Of a stretch of 64,000 nucleotides of DNA, positions 24,727-33,706 are shown one piece after another; the first letter of the stretch is position 1; every line of letters begins with the position of its first letter. The translations under genes and the position numbers were made by a program. The notes under the pieces are model-generated. The model did no database searches. It saw nothing but the letters and a program-made list of their open reading frames with translations, and had not been told where the DNA came from. This stretch comes from Marinobacter halophilus (GTDB taxonomy: Bacteria > Pseudomonadota > Gammaproteobacteria > Pseudomonadales > Oleiphilaceae), in the NCBI RefSeq assembly GCF_003007685.1, contig NZ_PXNN01000017.1, positions 558,001 through 622,000 of the forward strand. Reading direction: 5' to 3'.

Positions 24727-25844
24727 TGGCTGGCCTCCTGGTCCCGACCTTTTAACAATCCGGCCAGAATCGCCAGGGCGTCCCGGGCCGGCTCGCCCCG
24801 ATCGCCTTCTTGCTGGCTACGCAACTCACTGATCACCTCGCCCACGTAGCCGTCGGCTTTCAGTTCAGCGATGTCGTCGTCGGTGGGTTCCAGCTGGAGC
24901 CCACTGCGGTCGCATCGAATGCTGCGAAATCTCGCTTCCGCCACCGACAGGGCGCCCAGAAGTTGGTCTTCGCCCGCAAGGGTAATGGCGCCCTCAAGGC
25001 GAAGATCGAGCACGGTGGCTTCAGGCAAAGCGTCGAGCCGCTGCAACAGCTGATCAAGGTCAGACGCCACCGCCAGAGTTTCCCGCCACTGGTGCCACTG
25101 GAAGCGGCCAGTGGCGATCGGGGTTACCTCAGGCTTGTCTCCGGGGCCGGTAACGTTGACCACCAGCGCGAAGCCCGCCTCGTTATTGCGGAACCGTTCC
25201 GGCTCCGGGGTCCCGCTGTACCAGGTGCGGTCATTGATTTGCTTGGTGCCGTGCCAGTCACCCAACGCCAGATAATCCAGCCGGCTGGCGTCGGTACGGT
25301 CCGGCGCAATCGGGTTGGTGGCGTCGATGTCGTCCGATAGCAGACCCTGCACACTGCCGTGGGCAAGCCCGACCCGGATCAGCCCGCCCGAGGTGTCATA
25401 GCCGTTAAAGGCTTCGGTCAGATCGCCGTAGGTGTGACGCTGGGTTAACGGAGCGCAGAGGAGGGCCAGGCCTTGGCTTTGCAGGGTGATCACGCCCGGT
25501 TCAAGCGCCAGGTGCACGTTGTCTGGCACCGCGCCCAGGCGCGTGGCGCGGGTCCAGACACTTTCGACCAGCGCGGCATCGTGGTTGCCGGGCAGCATAA
25601 CCCAGGGCCCGGCGAAACCTCTGGTGGCGTTGAATACCCGGCGAATGGTGCGATCAGACACGGTCTGGGCATCAAATACATCGCCTGCCACCAACACCGC
25701 ATCGCATTGATGCTCGTTCGCCAGTTGCGCGAGCTTTTCAATCGCCTCAAAGCGGGCCTCCACCAGCGCGGCACCGTCTTCGGTGTCAAAGCGGCTATAA
25801 GACCGCCCCATTTGCCAGTCGGCCGTGTGCAAAAACCTTGGCAT
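24723..25844 (-). CDS. DNA-repair exonuclease-like metallophosphoesterase (YhaO/SbcD type)
   Basis: 373 aa from the ATG at 25844 behind GGAAGG. Calcineurin-like phosphoesterase motifs: HTADWQMG (6-13), GDVFD (54-58), GNHD (86-89), an AHGSV motif near 190 and GDWHG near 208. The first motif normally reads DxH; here the third residue is Gln11 (D9-W-Q11), a change at a metal ligand. The C-terminal half is the capping or ATPase-binding region. The stop overlaps the start of the SMC-like ATPase by 4 nt, so the pair is made together as in SbcCD-type complexes. Confidence 0.87.
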   Translation of the reverse strand: MPRFLHTADWQMGRSYSRFDTEDGAALVEARFEAIEKLAQLANEHQCDAVLVAGDVFDAQTVSDRTIRRVFNATRGFAGPWVMLPGNHDAALVESVWTRATRLGAVPDNVHLALEPGVITLQSQGLALLCAPLTQRHTYGDLTEAFNGYDTSGGLIRVGLAHGSVQGLLSDDIDATNPIAPDRTDASRLDYLALGDWHGTKQINDRTWYSGTPEPERFRNNEAGFALVVNVTGPGDKPEVTPIATGRFQWHQWRETLAVASDLDQLLQRLDALPEATVLDLRLEGAITLAGEDQLLGALSVAEARFRSIRCDRSGLQLEPTDDDIAELKADGYVGEVISELRSQQEGDRGEPARDALAILAGLLKGRDQEASQ

Positions 25845-26047
25845 GCCACCTTCCTTAGACAAGTCTGAAATGTTGCGCCACTCGGGCGTCAGTCACCGAC
25901 ACTATACCGAAAGTCTGCGGCAAATTTTGTCTCTAAACCAAGGCAGCGACTTACCATGGTGGGCCAGCCTGCTTGCCTATCCCAAAATGTGTCCTAAATT
26001 TGAACATATCGCCCCCGGGAATAGGGGCTCCTGTCCGGAGGGATCAC

Positions 26048-27397
26048 ATGCGCATTCGTTCAACCACATCCGTGGCCGGCATCGTGCTGGCATCTGCAAT
26101 GCTGTCTGGCTGCCTGGCCACACCGGGAACCACGACGAGCCTCGGTTTTTCTCCCGCTACAATGAATGTGCCGCCCAATCTGGACGATCCCGCGTTGATG
26201 GCACTCCAAAGTGAATTAACTGAGCGCCACGCGCAAATCGAAGCCGATCCCGATGCCTACTTCACCGGCAGTGCCGTGTGCGAGCTTAACAACGAAGGCC
26301 AATGGCTGGTTAATTTCACCCGCACCGAAGCCGACATGGATGCGTTACACACCTTCCGGGAGCGCGCTACTGGCGCAAAAACCGTGGTGCAGCTCGGCGA
26401 GACCAAGCTGATTGAGGGCCGGTGCAAAGACGGCTTGCCCGATGGGCCTTTTGTGGCCGTTGGCGCCTATGAAATGACAACCTCCAGAACTGTCCCCGGC
26501 CAGGGATTGATAGAGTCGTCATTTATGAACCGAACGAGAATGGAAGGCAGTGCCACTAACGGCGCGATGAATGGCCCGGTCTATTTTGCCTTTGAAATGA
26601 CCTTCCCTATTGCCCCCGGACAGGTGATGACCAGCTTGTTCCAGTCCCAGGGCAATTTCATTGACGGCCGGGAAACCGGCAAGCACTTTGTCCAGATGAA
26701 GCAGCCGAGTTCCATGTCGACCTGGGTACACGAGCATCGCCATGCCTCATACGGCTCCCACATGCAGTCCCGAATGTACACCGGTTCAAAGCTGATGGTG
26801 GAAGGGCAATCGCTTAATGGTATTCCCCACGGCTGGAACACCGCCTATACCGACGCCAATGCAGGCCAACGCACCTGTTACGTGCTGGGCGAGGTGGCTG
26901 CCGGCGACCGGTGCGATCTCCAGCTGCCCCCTGCCGGCCTGGTCGGCAGTCTGGCGCAGGCAGAGCTGAACCAATTGATCCGGCAGGACAACCAGGGCAA
27001 GTACCTGAGCCCCTACACCAGTGACGACGTGCTGGCCGAGTGGGTCAATACCGTGGTGATCGTGAACATTGGCTCAACCATGGGCGCCCTCGCAGGCGCT
27101 GCGGCCGGCGGTGCAATTGCGGCCGCAGCGGATTTTGTCCCTTACGGACTTGGCAGCCTGCTGGCCGCTGCCGTGACCGCCGAGATGGGCAAACGAGTGG
27201 GCCGTGAGGCCGCTATCGCGGCAACGGGCGGCTGGGACAACATTCGCAAGAGCTCCGATCAAAGCTTTGACTCAGCCGACGCCATGGCTCGCTACCTGAT
27301 GGCCAAACACGGCGATTCAGCCACCTACAGCGAGGCGGTTCGGGTTGCCACAGACCTGTACCCGGACCTGAGAGCCGCGCTGAGGCGAGCCTACTAA
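26048..27397 (+). CDS. Putative lipoprotein of unknown function
   Basis: 449 aa from the ATG at 26048 behind GGAGGG; the frame extends upstream, but this start yields a signal peptide. A lipobox LSGC lies at about residue 20 (VLASAMLSGC). The middle region contains loose MORN-like segments (EGRCKDGLPDGPFVAVG, RMEGSATNGAMNGPVYFAF, LNGIPHGWNTAY). Residues about 345-395 form a Gly/Ala-rich hydrophobic stretch (GALAGAAAGGAIAAAADF) resembling glycine-zipper segments of outer-membrane or pore proteins. I recognise no named function; the window's first gene also has MORN repeats. Confidence 0.75.
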   Translation: MRIRSTTSVAGIVLASAMLSGCLATPGTTTSLGFSPATMNVPPNLDDPALMALQSELTERHAQIEADPDAYFTGSAVCELNNEGQWLVNFTRTEADMDALHTFRERATGAKTVVQLGETKLIEGRCKDGLPDGPFVAVGAYEMTTSRTVPGQGLIESSFMNRTRMEGSATNGAMNGPVYFAFEMTFPIAPGQVMTSLFQSQGNFIDGRETGKHFVQMKQPSSMSTWVHEHRHASYGSHMQSRMYTGSKLMVEGQSLNGIPHGWNTAYTDANAGQRTCYVLGEVAAGDRCDLQLPPAGLVGSLAQAELNQLIRQDNQGKYLSPYTSDDVLAEWVNTVVIVNIGSTMGALAGAAAGGAIAAAADFVPYGLGSLLAAAVTAEMGKRVGREAAIAATGGWDNIRKSSDQSFDSADAMARYLMAKHGDSATYSEAVRVATDLYPDLRAALRRAY

Positions 27398-27414
27398 GAA
27401 ATTCTGTTAAACTG

Positions 27415-27457
27415 GGGCGCTTGAAGGTTCGTAATACACAGGCCACGTAAAGCGCCC
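27415..27457 (+). promoter_or_regulatory. Leader hairpin before dusA
   Basis: GGGCGCTT (27415-27422) and AAGCGCCC (27450-27457) are perfect 8-bp complements with a 27-nt loop, between the lipoprotein stop and the dusA start. A palindrome CTGTTAACAG follows at 27459-27468. A leader structure or a regulator site are both possible. Confidence 0.35.
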
Positions 27458-27477
27458 GCTGTTAACAGGTTATTTTA

Positions 27478-28485
27478 ATGCCCACGATCAACGCTCCGCC
27501 CTTCTCTCGCCGCTTCTGCGTGGCGCCAATGATGGATTGGACCACCCCACACTTCCGTTACCTGGCCCGCATCCTCAGCCGGCGTGCGTTACTGTACACA
27601 GAGATGGTCACCACCGGCGCGCTTATCCATGGCGATACCGCCCGGTTTTTGCGGCACGATCCCTCGGAATACCCGCTGGCGCTGCAACTCGGCGGCAGCG
27701 ACGCACACGAACTGGCCCAATGTGCCGGGCTGGCTCAGCAGTTCGGGTTTGATGAGGTGAATTTGAACGTGGGATGCCCCAGCGATCGGGTGCAGAACAA
27801 CATGATCGGTGCCTGTCTGATGGGCCATCCGGATAAGGTGGCGGAAGGTGTAGCGGCGATGATTGAGGCCACTGATTTGCCAGTGACCGTTAAGCACCGC
27901 ATTGGCATCAATGGCCGGGAATCCTGGGACGATTTGTGCGAATTTATCGAGAAGGTGGCTGCGGCAGGCTGCAAGACCTTCATCGTGCATGCCCGCATTG
28001 CCGTTCTGGAGGGCCTGAGCCCGAAAGAAAACCGGGACATACCGCCGCTCAAGTACGACTGGGTGTACCGCCTGAAGCAGGCCTACCCAGAGCTGGAAAT
28101 CATCATCAACGGCGGCATCAAGACCTTCGACGAGTGCCATGAACACCTGGCTCATACCGATGGCGTGATGTTGGGCCGGGAGGCTTACCACAATCCCTGG
28201 CTGCTCGCCGGAGTGGACACCGAATTCTTTGGTGACCCGGCGCCGGTCGCCAGCCGTCAGGATGCCCTGCGAGCGATGTTCCCGTTCATACAACAGGAGC
28301 TGGACCGGGGGGTGTACCTGACTCACATTACCCGGCACATCATGGGACTTTTCCTCGGCATGCCCGGTGGCCGGCAGTTCCGCCGCCACCTGAGCGAGAA
28401 CGCCAACAAACCAGGATCAGGCCTTGAGGTGATCGAACAGGCCCTGGCCAAGGTACGGGAGCCAGACCTCATAGCGGAAAGCTGA
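27478..28485 (+). CDS. dusA: tRNA-dihydrouridine(20/20a) synthase
   Basis: 335 aa. Reduces uridine to dihydrouridine in the D-loop of tRNAs with FMN and NADPH. APMMDWTTPHFR (16-27) is the FMN-binding start of the barrel. The catalytic Cys C100 lies in NLNVGCPSDRVQ, and K139/H140 in VTVKHRIG contact FMN. The length and the DWT motif fit DusA rather than DusB or DusC. Preceded by a long leader with a hairpin. Confidence 0.95.
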   Translation: MPTINAPPFSRRFCVAPMMDWTTPHFRYLARILSRRALLYTEMVTTGALIHGDTARFLRHDPSEYPLALQLGGSDAHELAQCAGLAQQFGFDEVNLNVGCPSDRVQNNMIGACLMGHPDKVAEGVAAMIEATDLPVTVKHRIGINGRESWDDLCEFIEKVAAAGCKTFIVHARIAVLEGLSPKENRDIPPLKYDWVYRLKQAYPELEIIINGGIKTFDECHEHLAHTDGVMLGREAYHNPWLLAGVDTEFFGDPAPVASRQDALRAMFPFIQQELDRGVYLTHITRHIMGLFLGMPGGRQFRRHLSENANKPGSGLEVIEQALAKVREPDLIAES

Positions 28486-28604
28486 GCGTCTGCATACCTT
28501 TGGTTGTCTTGTTCCTGTCGTGAGCTGCCGTTATTGTAGGGCTTACGAAAGCATTCGGGAGCTGGGTGCTGCATTAACAACTGACAACCGGGACGACAGG
28601 ACGA

Positions 28605-29570
28605 ATGACAAGCAAGCTTGATCAACTGAAAACCATGACCACCGTGGTAGCCGACACCGGCGACATAGACGCCATTGCCCAATGGCGGCCGGAAGATGCC
28701 ACCACCAATCCCTCTTTGCTGTTGAAGGCGGCGGCGTCTGACGCTTATCGACCGATGCTGGATAAAGCGGTTGCCATTGCCGCCAAGCACGGGGGTTCGG
28801 CCGCCGACCAGTTAACCGTAGCGACCGACATGCTCGCGGTGCTGGCTGGCAAGGAAATCCTGAATCTGATCCCCGGTGTGGTCTCCACCGAAGTGGACGC
28901 ACGGCTGTCCTTCGATACCGCGGCCACGCTGGCGCGAGCGCGCCGGCTGGTCGAGTTCTATGATCAGCAAGGCATAGATACCGGCCGGGTTCTGATCAAG
29001 ATTGCCGCCACCTGGGAAGGTATTCGCGCTGCCGAGCAACTTGAGAAAGAGGGCATTCGCTGCAACCTCACACTGCTGTTTTCCTTTGTGCAGGCAGTCG
29101 CCTGTGCCCAGGCCGGCGCTCACCTGATATCTCCGTTTGTCGGGCGCATTCTGGACTGGCATTTGGCCAGCACCGGCCGTGACAGCTACCCGGCCGCCGA
29201 AGATCCGGGCGTGCAGTCGGTCAGCCGCATCTACAATTACTACAAAGCCAACGGCTTCAATACCGTGGTGATGGGTGCCAGCTTCCGCAATACCGGTGAG
29301 ATCGAAATGCTGGCCGGCTGCGATCGTCTGACCATCAGCCCTGCCCTGCTGCAGGAGCTGAAAGACGATCAGGGCGAACTGACCTGTCAGCTGAATGCCG
29401 GAACCGCCACCAGCAGCGAGACGATTGGCACAATGGATGAAAAGCTGTTCCGCTGGGAATCCAACGAAGACGCCATGGCGACGGAAAAACTGGCCGACGG
29501 CATTCGCCGGTTTGCCGCGGACCAGATCGAACTGGAACACCGGGTTCGCCAGCTTGCCTCAGCTGCCTGA
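28605..29570 (+). CDS. tal: Transaldolase
   Basis: 321 aa. Transfers dihydroxyacetone between sedoheptulose-7-P and glyceraldehyde-3-P in the non-oxidative pentose phosphate pathway. The Schiff-base lysine is K132 in [14 protein letters not shown]17 in VVADTGD and [10 protein letters not shown] (31-40) complete the active site, as in TalB. ACAGGA precedes the ATG. The TerB-like gene starts 29 bp after the stop. Confidence 0.96.
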   Translation: MTSKLDQLKTMTTVVADTGDIDAIAQWRPEDATTNPSLLLKAAASDAYRPMLDKAVAIAAKHGGSAADQLTVATDMLAVLAGKEILNLIPGVVSTEVDARLSFDTAATLARARRLVEFYDQQGIDTGRVLIKIAATWEGIRAAEQLEKEGIRCNLTLLFSFVQAVACAQAGAHLISPFVGRILDWHLASTGRDSYPAAEDPGVQSVSRIYNYYKANGFNTVVMGASFRNTGEIEMLAGCDRLTISPALLQELKDDQGELTCQLNAGTATSSETIGTMDEKLFRWESNEDAMATEKLADGIRRFAADQIELEHRVRQLASAA

Positions 29571-29599
29571 TGTGTGCCTGAACCAACAGTGGTCAAACT

Positions 29600-30049
29600 A
29601 TGATCGAACACCTGAAAAAGCTCTTTGCCGTGCCGGCCTCAGAGCCGGTAGAAACCGATGCCCACCAACTGGCTGTAGCGGCCACCGCATTGATGGTGCA
29701 GTTGGCACGGGTTGATAATCACGAAGACGAACGTGAACTGAAAATCATTATGGATTGCGCCGTTCAGTCCCATCAGGTGACTCTGGAAGAAGCGGAAGAC
29801 ATTCTGGCCGATGCCCTGGCGCACGCAGAAGATGCCACGTCGTTGTATGAGTTCACCGGGCAGATCAATGACCACTTTGATCAGGTGCAGAAACAGGCCC
29901 TGCTGGAAAGCATCTGGCGGGTCGCCCTGGCTGACGGACGCATCGACAAGTACGAAGAACACCTTATTCGCCGCATGGCCGATCTGCTGCACCTTAATCA
30001 CCGTGAGTACATGCAGGCGCGGTACCGGGCGGAAGACGCCGCCAGTTAA
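29600..30049 (+). CDS. TerB-family protein
   Basis: 149 aa, soluble and helical. Conserved Asp/Glu positions of the TerB fold are present in VDNHEDERELKIIMD (repeat 1) and LADGRIDKYEEHLIRRMAD (repeat 2). The family was named for tellurite resistance but is mostly of unknown, possibly metal-sensing or membrane-associated, function. It lies between transaldolase and DAHP synthase on the same strand, with 14 bp to the latter. No other ter genes are present, so tellurite resistance should not be assumed. Confidence 0.85.
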   Translation: MIEHLKKLFAVPASEPVETDAHQLAVAATALMVQLARVDNHEDERELKIIMDCAVQSHQVTLEEAEDILADALAHAEDATSLYEFTGQINDHFDQVQKQALLESIWRVALADGRIDKYEEHLIRRMADLLHLNHREYMQARYRAEDAAS

Positions 30050-30063
30050 TTCAAGGAGAGACC

Positions 30064-31191
30064 ATGTTAGCCATTCTTCACGCCAACACTGCACTGGACA
30101 GCGAAGCTTATCGCCTGACCATGCACTATCTGGAAAATCTGCCCGGTGTTAGCCTGCGCGTGCATGAGGTGCAGGGGGCGAGCCAGCGGCTGACCGAAAT
30201 CTACCTGCTAGGCGACACCAAGACTCTCGACATGGAAGATATCGAGGCGCTACCCGCTGTCGAACGAGCCATCCGGATTTCTGACGACTACCGCATTCTG
30301 GGCCGTCATAAAGACGATAACCGCCAAAGCGGCTTCACCTACAACGGTGTCGAGTTCAGCCAGAATAACCTGAACATTTTTGCCGGCCTGTGCGCGGTAG
30401 ATGTGCCCGAGCATGTGGAAATGATGATGCAGGCACTGCAAGACAGCGGTGAGGTGTGCACCCGCATGGGCGCGTACAAGCCGCGCACCAATCCTTATTC
30501 TTTCCAGGGCCACGGCAAGGGCTGCCTGCCCTGGGTGTTCGAGAAGGCAGGCAAGCATGGCATCAAGGTGGTGGCCATGGAGATCACCCACGAAAGCCAC
30601 ATCGAAGAAATCGATGCCTGCCTGGAGAAACTGGGCCGGCCAACGGGCGTTATGCTGCAGGTAGGTACCCGCAACACCCAGAACTTTGAGCTACTGAAAG
30701 CGATCGGTCGTCAGAGCACCTATCCGGTGCTGCTGAAGCGGGGCTTCGGTATCACCCTGAACGAATCGCTGAACGCCGCCGAATATTTGGCCAGCGAAGG
30801 CAACGCCAACGTCATTTTCTGCCTGCGCGGCATGAAAACCGAAGCCGGCCAACCGCACCGTAATATGGTGGACTTTGCCCACGTGCCGGCGGTAAAGCGC
30901 CTGACCCGCATGCCCGTGTGTGTGGACCCGTCCCATTCGGTGGGCAGCCGTGACCGCTCACCCGACGGCATTCTGGATGTCATGCACGCTACCGCACAAG
31001 GCGTGATTGCCGGCGCCAACATGGTGCTGGTGGACTTCCACCCGAAACCCGAAAAAGCCCTGGTAGATGGCCCTCAGGCCCTGCTGATGAAAGAATTACC
31101 GGCTTACCTGGAAGACATTCGTCTGTGCCACGACACCTGGAAAAAACGCCAATCCATTTACCAACGCCTGAAGGATAACACTGCAGAATGA
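30064..31191 (+). CDS. 3-deoxy-7-phosphoheptulonate (DAHP) synthase
   Basis: 375 aa. First step of aromatic amino-acid synthesis, joining PEP and erythrose-4-P. Residues 95-340 form the KDPG/NeuB-type barrel of DAHP synthases: RMGAYKPRTNPYSFQG (PEP-binding), LQVGTRNTQNFELL, LLKRGFG, DPSHSVGSRD and VDFHPKP with the metal ligands. An N-terminal region of about 90 residues precedes it, which may be a regulatory or assembly extension. CAAGGAGAG precedes the ATG. The GDPD gene overlaps its stop by 4 nt. Which feedback-sensitive isozyme it is cannot be told. Confidence 0.9.
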   Translation: MLAILHANTALDSEAYRLTMHYLENLPGVSLRVHEVQGASQRLTEIYLLGDTKTLDMEDIEALPAVERAIRISDDYRILGRHKDDNRQSGFTYNGVEFSQNNLNIFAGLCAVDVPEHVEMMMQALQDSGEVCTRMGAYKPRTNPYSFQGHGKGCLPWVFEKAGKHGIKVVAMEITHESHIEEIDACLEKLGRPTGVMLQVGTRNTQNFELLKAIGRQSTYPVLLKRGFGITLNESLNAAEYLASEGNANVIFCLRGMKTEAGQPHRNMVDFAHVPAVKRLTRMPVCVDPSHSVGSRDRSPDGILDVMHATAQGVIAGANMVLVDFHPKPEKALVDGPQALLMKELPAYLEDIRLCHDTWKKRQSIYQRLKDNTAE

Positions 31192-31961
31192 TCGTTTATG
31201 GTCACCGGGGGGCCAAAGGTGAGGCTCCCGAAAATACCCTGCCCGGCTTTGTCCATGCTTACCGGCATGGCATCCGGCATTTCGAGCTGGACCTGGTGTT
31301 GTCCAAAGACGGCCACCCTGTTCTAGTGCACGACCTGACGGTAGACCGAACCACTGGAAAACAAGGCAATGTGGGGCACTATACTGCCGCAGAGCTGGCC
31401 GATATGGATGCCCGCCGCAACACCAGTGCCTGGCCCAGAAAAACCGGCATCCCGTCACTGGAAACCCTCCTGGAAGAACTGGATGGCCTGGAGCACCTGC
31501 AACTGGAAGTCAAAAAAGACAACCGCGCCCGACTGAACGTTTTGGGTAACCGGCTGACCGAAGTCATTCAGCGTCGCAATATGTATCAGACCACCACGAT
31601 CACATCCGCAGACCCCTGGTTTTTAAGGGAGATGCGTCGTCGAGACAAAAACATCCGGATTGGTCTGGTCGCGGAGCGGAAGTTCCCAAATCCATTGAAC
31701 CTGGCCACGCGCCTGGGCTGCGATTACTTCTGTGCCAACTGGAGGATTCTGAGCACACAGATGGTCAATCTTGCACACAAACGCGACATGCAGGTCTCCG
31801 CCTGGACGGTGAACCGCATTCACGACATGCTTCAGCTTGAGGACATGGGCGTAGACAGCATCATCACGGACTACCCCACCAGCACACGAATGTTCTTCGA
31901 CAACCGTGCCAAGGCATCATTGAGCCTGCCAGCGAGAGGGAACACCCCCGAGCCAGCGTAG
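31188..31961 (+). CDS. Glycerophosphodiester phosphodiesterase
   Basis: 257 aa. Splits glycerophosphodiesters to glycerol-3-P and an alcohol. The GDPD signature HRGAKGEAPENTLPGF (5-20) has catalytic H5/R6 and E14; ELDLVLSKDGHPVLVHD adds the metal ligands E, D and the second His. No signal peptide, so cytoplasmic. The start overlaps the DAHP synthase stop (ATGA). It is convergent with sthA. Confidence 0.93.
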   Translation: MIVYGHRGAKGEAPENTLPGFVHAYRHGIRHFELDLVLSKDGHPVLVHDLTVDRTTGKQGNVGHYTAAELADMDARRNTSAWPRKTGIPSLETLLEELDGLEHLQLEVKKDNRARLNVLGNRLTEVIQRRNMYQTTTITSADPWFLREMRRRDKNIRIGLVAERKFPNPLNLATRLGCDYFCANWRILSTQMVNLAHKRDMQVSAWTVNRIHDMLQLEDMGVDSIITDYPTSTRMFFDNRAKASLSLPARGNTPEPA

Positions 31962-31989
31962 CAGCCGGCCTTCGGGGGGCATGGCCTGA

Positions 31990-33381
31990 TCAGAAGATCC
32001 GGTTCAGGCCATTCAGTGCGGCTACCCGATAGGCTTCAGCCATGGTCGGGTAATTAAAGGTGGTGTTGATGAAGTAATTCAGGGAATTGGCCTCCCCTTC
32101 CTGGTTCATGATGGCCTGGCCGATGTGAACGATCTCGGCCGCTTGGTCACCAAAGCAGTGAATGCCCAGGATTTCACGGGTTTCGCGGTGAAACAGCAAC
32201 TTCAGCATACCGACCGCTTCGCCAGTGATCTGTGCTCGCGCCAGGTCTTTGAAGAAGGCTTGGCCAACTTCATAAGGCACCTTGGCTTCGGTCAGTTCTC
32301 GCTCGGTTTTACCCACAGAACTGATTTCCGGAATGGTGTAGATGCCGGTAGGCACGTCCGAGACAAAACGGAAATACTCATCCTGAACGATAGCTGACGA
32401 GGCCGAACGACCCTGATCGTAAGCCGCACTTGCCAGGCTTGGCCAGCCAATCACATCACCCACTGCGTAGATGTTTTCTACCTCCGTACGGTAATGATCG
32501 TCTACGGCGAGTTGGCCTCGACCATTCGGCACCAGCTCGATGTTCTCAAGCCCGAGGTTTTCGGTGTTGCCGCTACGGCCGTTACACCAAAGGAAGGCGT
32601 CAGCACGGATTTTTTTGCCAGACTGCAATGACAGCACCACGCCGTGGTCGTCACCCCGGACTGACTCGTACTCTTCGTTGTGACGCACCAGAACGCCATT
32701 GCTGCGCAGGTGGTAACTTAGTGCGTCCGATATCTCGTCATCCAGGAACGACAGCAATCGATCGCCCGGGTTAATCAGATCAACTTTCACGCCCAACCCG
32801 GCAAAAATAGACGCGTATTCAGACCCGATAACACCGGCACCATAGATAATCAGGGTACGCGGCGTGTGCGAGAGGTTAAGAATAGAGTCCGAGTTGTAAA
32901 TCCGGTGGTGACGGAAGTCGACATCGGGTGGCAGATAGGGCCGGGAGCCAGTAGCAATTACCGCTTGCTTGAAGTGAAGAGTTTCTACCGACTTGTTGCC
33001 GCGAATTTCGAGGCGATTGTTGTCCAGAAATGCCGCGCGACCGGTAATAAGATCCACCCGGTTGCGGGCATAGAAACCGGTTCTCAGCTTGACCTGTTTG
33101 CCGATAACCTTCTGAGCATTCTGAAGAACTCTCGGGAACGAAAACCAACGCGGCTCGCCAATATCCCGGAACATCTGATTGGTGTTGAAGGTAATAATCT
33201 GCTTGACCGAATGACGCAACGCCTTGGAGGGAATAGTGCCCCAGTGCGTGCAATTACCGCCCACCATGGGCTTGTCTTCGATAATCGCAACCCGCTTGTT
33301 GTGCTTCGCCGCATTCATGGCCGCGCCCTCACCTGAAGGGCCGGATCCGATAACGACAACGTCGTAATGATGCTCTGCCAT
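31990..33381 (-). CDS. sthA: Soluble pyridine nucleotide transhydrogenase
   Basis: 463 aa. A flavoprotein that exchanges electrons between NADPH and NAD+. FAD site [14 protein letters not shown] (8-21), NAD(P) site [13 protein letters not shown] (about 173-185). The region of the redox disulfide reads GGNC44THWGT49: the second Cys is Thr, as is normal for SthA and unlike lipoamide dehydrogenase. A C-terminal dimerisation domain includes [14 protein letters not shown]. It lies downstream of nqrM on the same strand (73 bp). Confidence 0.95.
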   Translation of the reverse strand: MAEHHYDVVVIGSGPSGEGAAMNAAKHNKRVAIIEDKPMVGGNCTHWGTIPSKALRHSVKQIITFNTNQMFRDIGEPRWFSFPRVLQNAQKVIGKQVKLRTGFYARNRVDLITGRAAFLDNNRLEIRGNKSVETLHFKQAVIATGSRPYLPPDVDFRHHRIYNSDSILNLSHTPRTLIIYGAGVIGSEYASIFAGLGVKVDLINPGDRLLSFLDDEISDALSYHLRSNGVLVRHNEEYESVRGDDHGVVLSLQSGKKIRADAFLWCNGRSGNTENLGLENIELVPNGRGQLAVDDHYRTEVENIYAVGDVIGWPSLASAAYDQGRSASSAIVQDEYFRFVSDVPTGIYTIPEISSVGKTERELTEAKVPYEVGQAFFKDLARAQITGEAVGMLKLLFHRETREILGIHCFGDQAAEIVHIGQAIMNQEGEANSLNYFINTTFNYPTMAEAYRVAALNGLNRIF

Positions 33382-33454
33382 GCGCGCAGTAACTCCTTAT
33401 CTACGTTGCAAAAATGTATTTATCGTTATAGTGGTTTTAATTTCTATCGATACT

Positions 33455-33694
33455 TCAATCCGCTTTGGTAGCGTCATACGTCAGGTTTTGAGCTACCACC
33501 GGCTCATCGGTCTCGTTGCGGTTGTCTTCGCATTTCTGGGGGCTACCACCGCAAATATCGCAGGACTGGCTGATGCCCAAAGCACCAATGCCGCCGCAAG
33601 TCCCGCTGATCGGCTTACGCCCGAATATTACGCCGACCGACATGCCGGCGATGAGTACAGACACAATCAGTAGCACTAAAAGAAAGGTGCCCAT
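33455..33694 (-). CDS. nqrM: Na+-NQR maturation protein NqrM
   Basis: 79 aa. N-terminal TM segment (about 3-24), then a Cys-rich tail with C33, C45, C48 and C55 (GTCGGIGA, QSCDICGGSPQKC), the layout of NqrM (former DUF539), which helps install the Fe centre between NqrD and NqrE. It follows apbE after 12 bp behind GAGGAG. Short, but the cysteine pattern and position are diagnostic. Confidence 0.93.
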   Translation of the reverse strand: MGTFLLVLLIVSVLIAGMSVGVIFGRKPISGTCGGIGALGISQSCDICGGSPQKCEDNRNETDEPVVAQNLTYDATKAD

Positions 33695-33706
33695 TACTGT
33701 TCTCCT

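Noticed and set aside
29600..30049. Tellurite-resistance island from the TerB-like gene
   Set aside because: No other ter genes; the neighbours are central metabolism.
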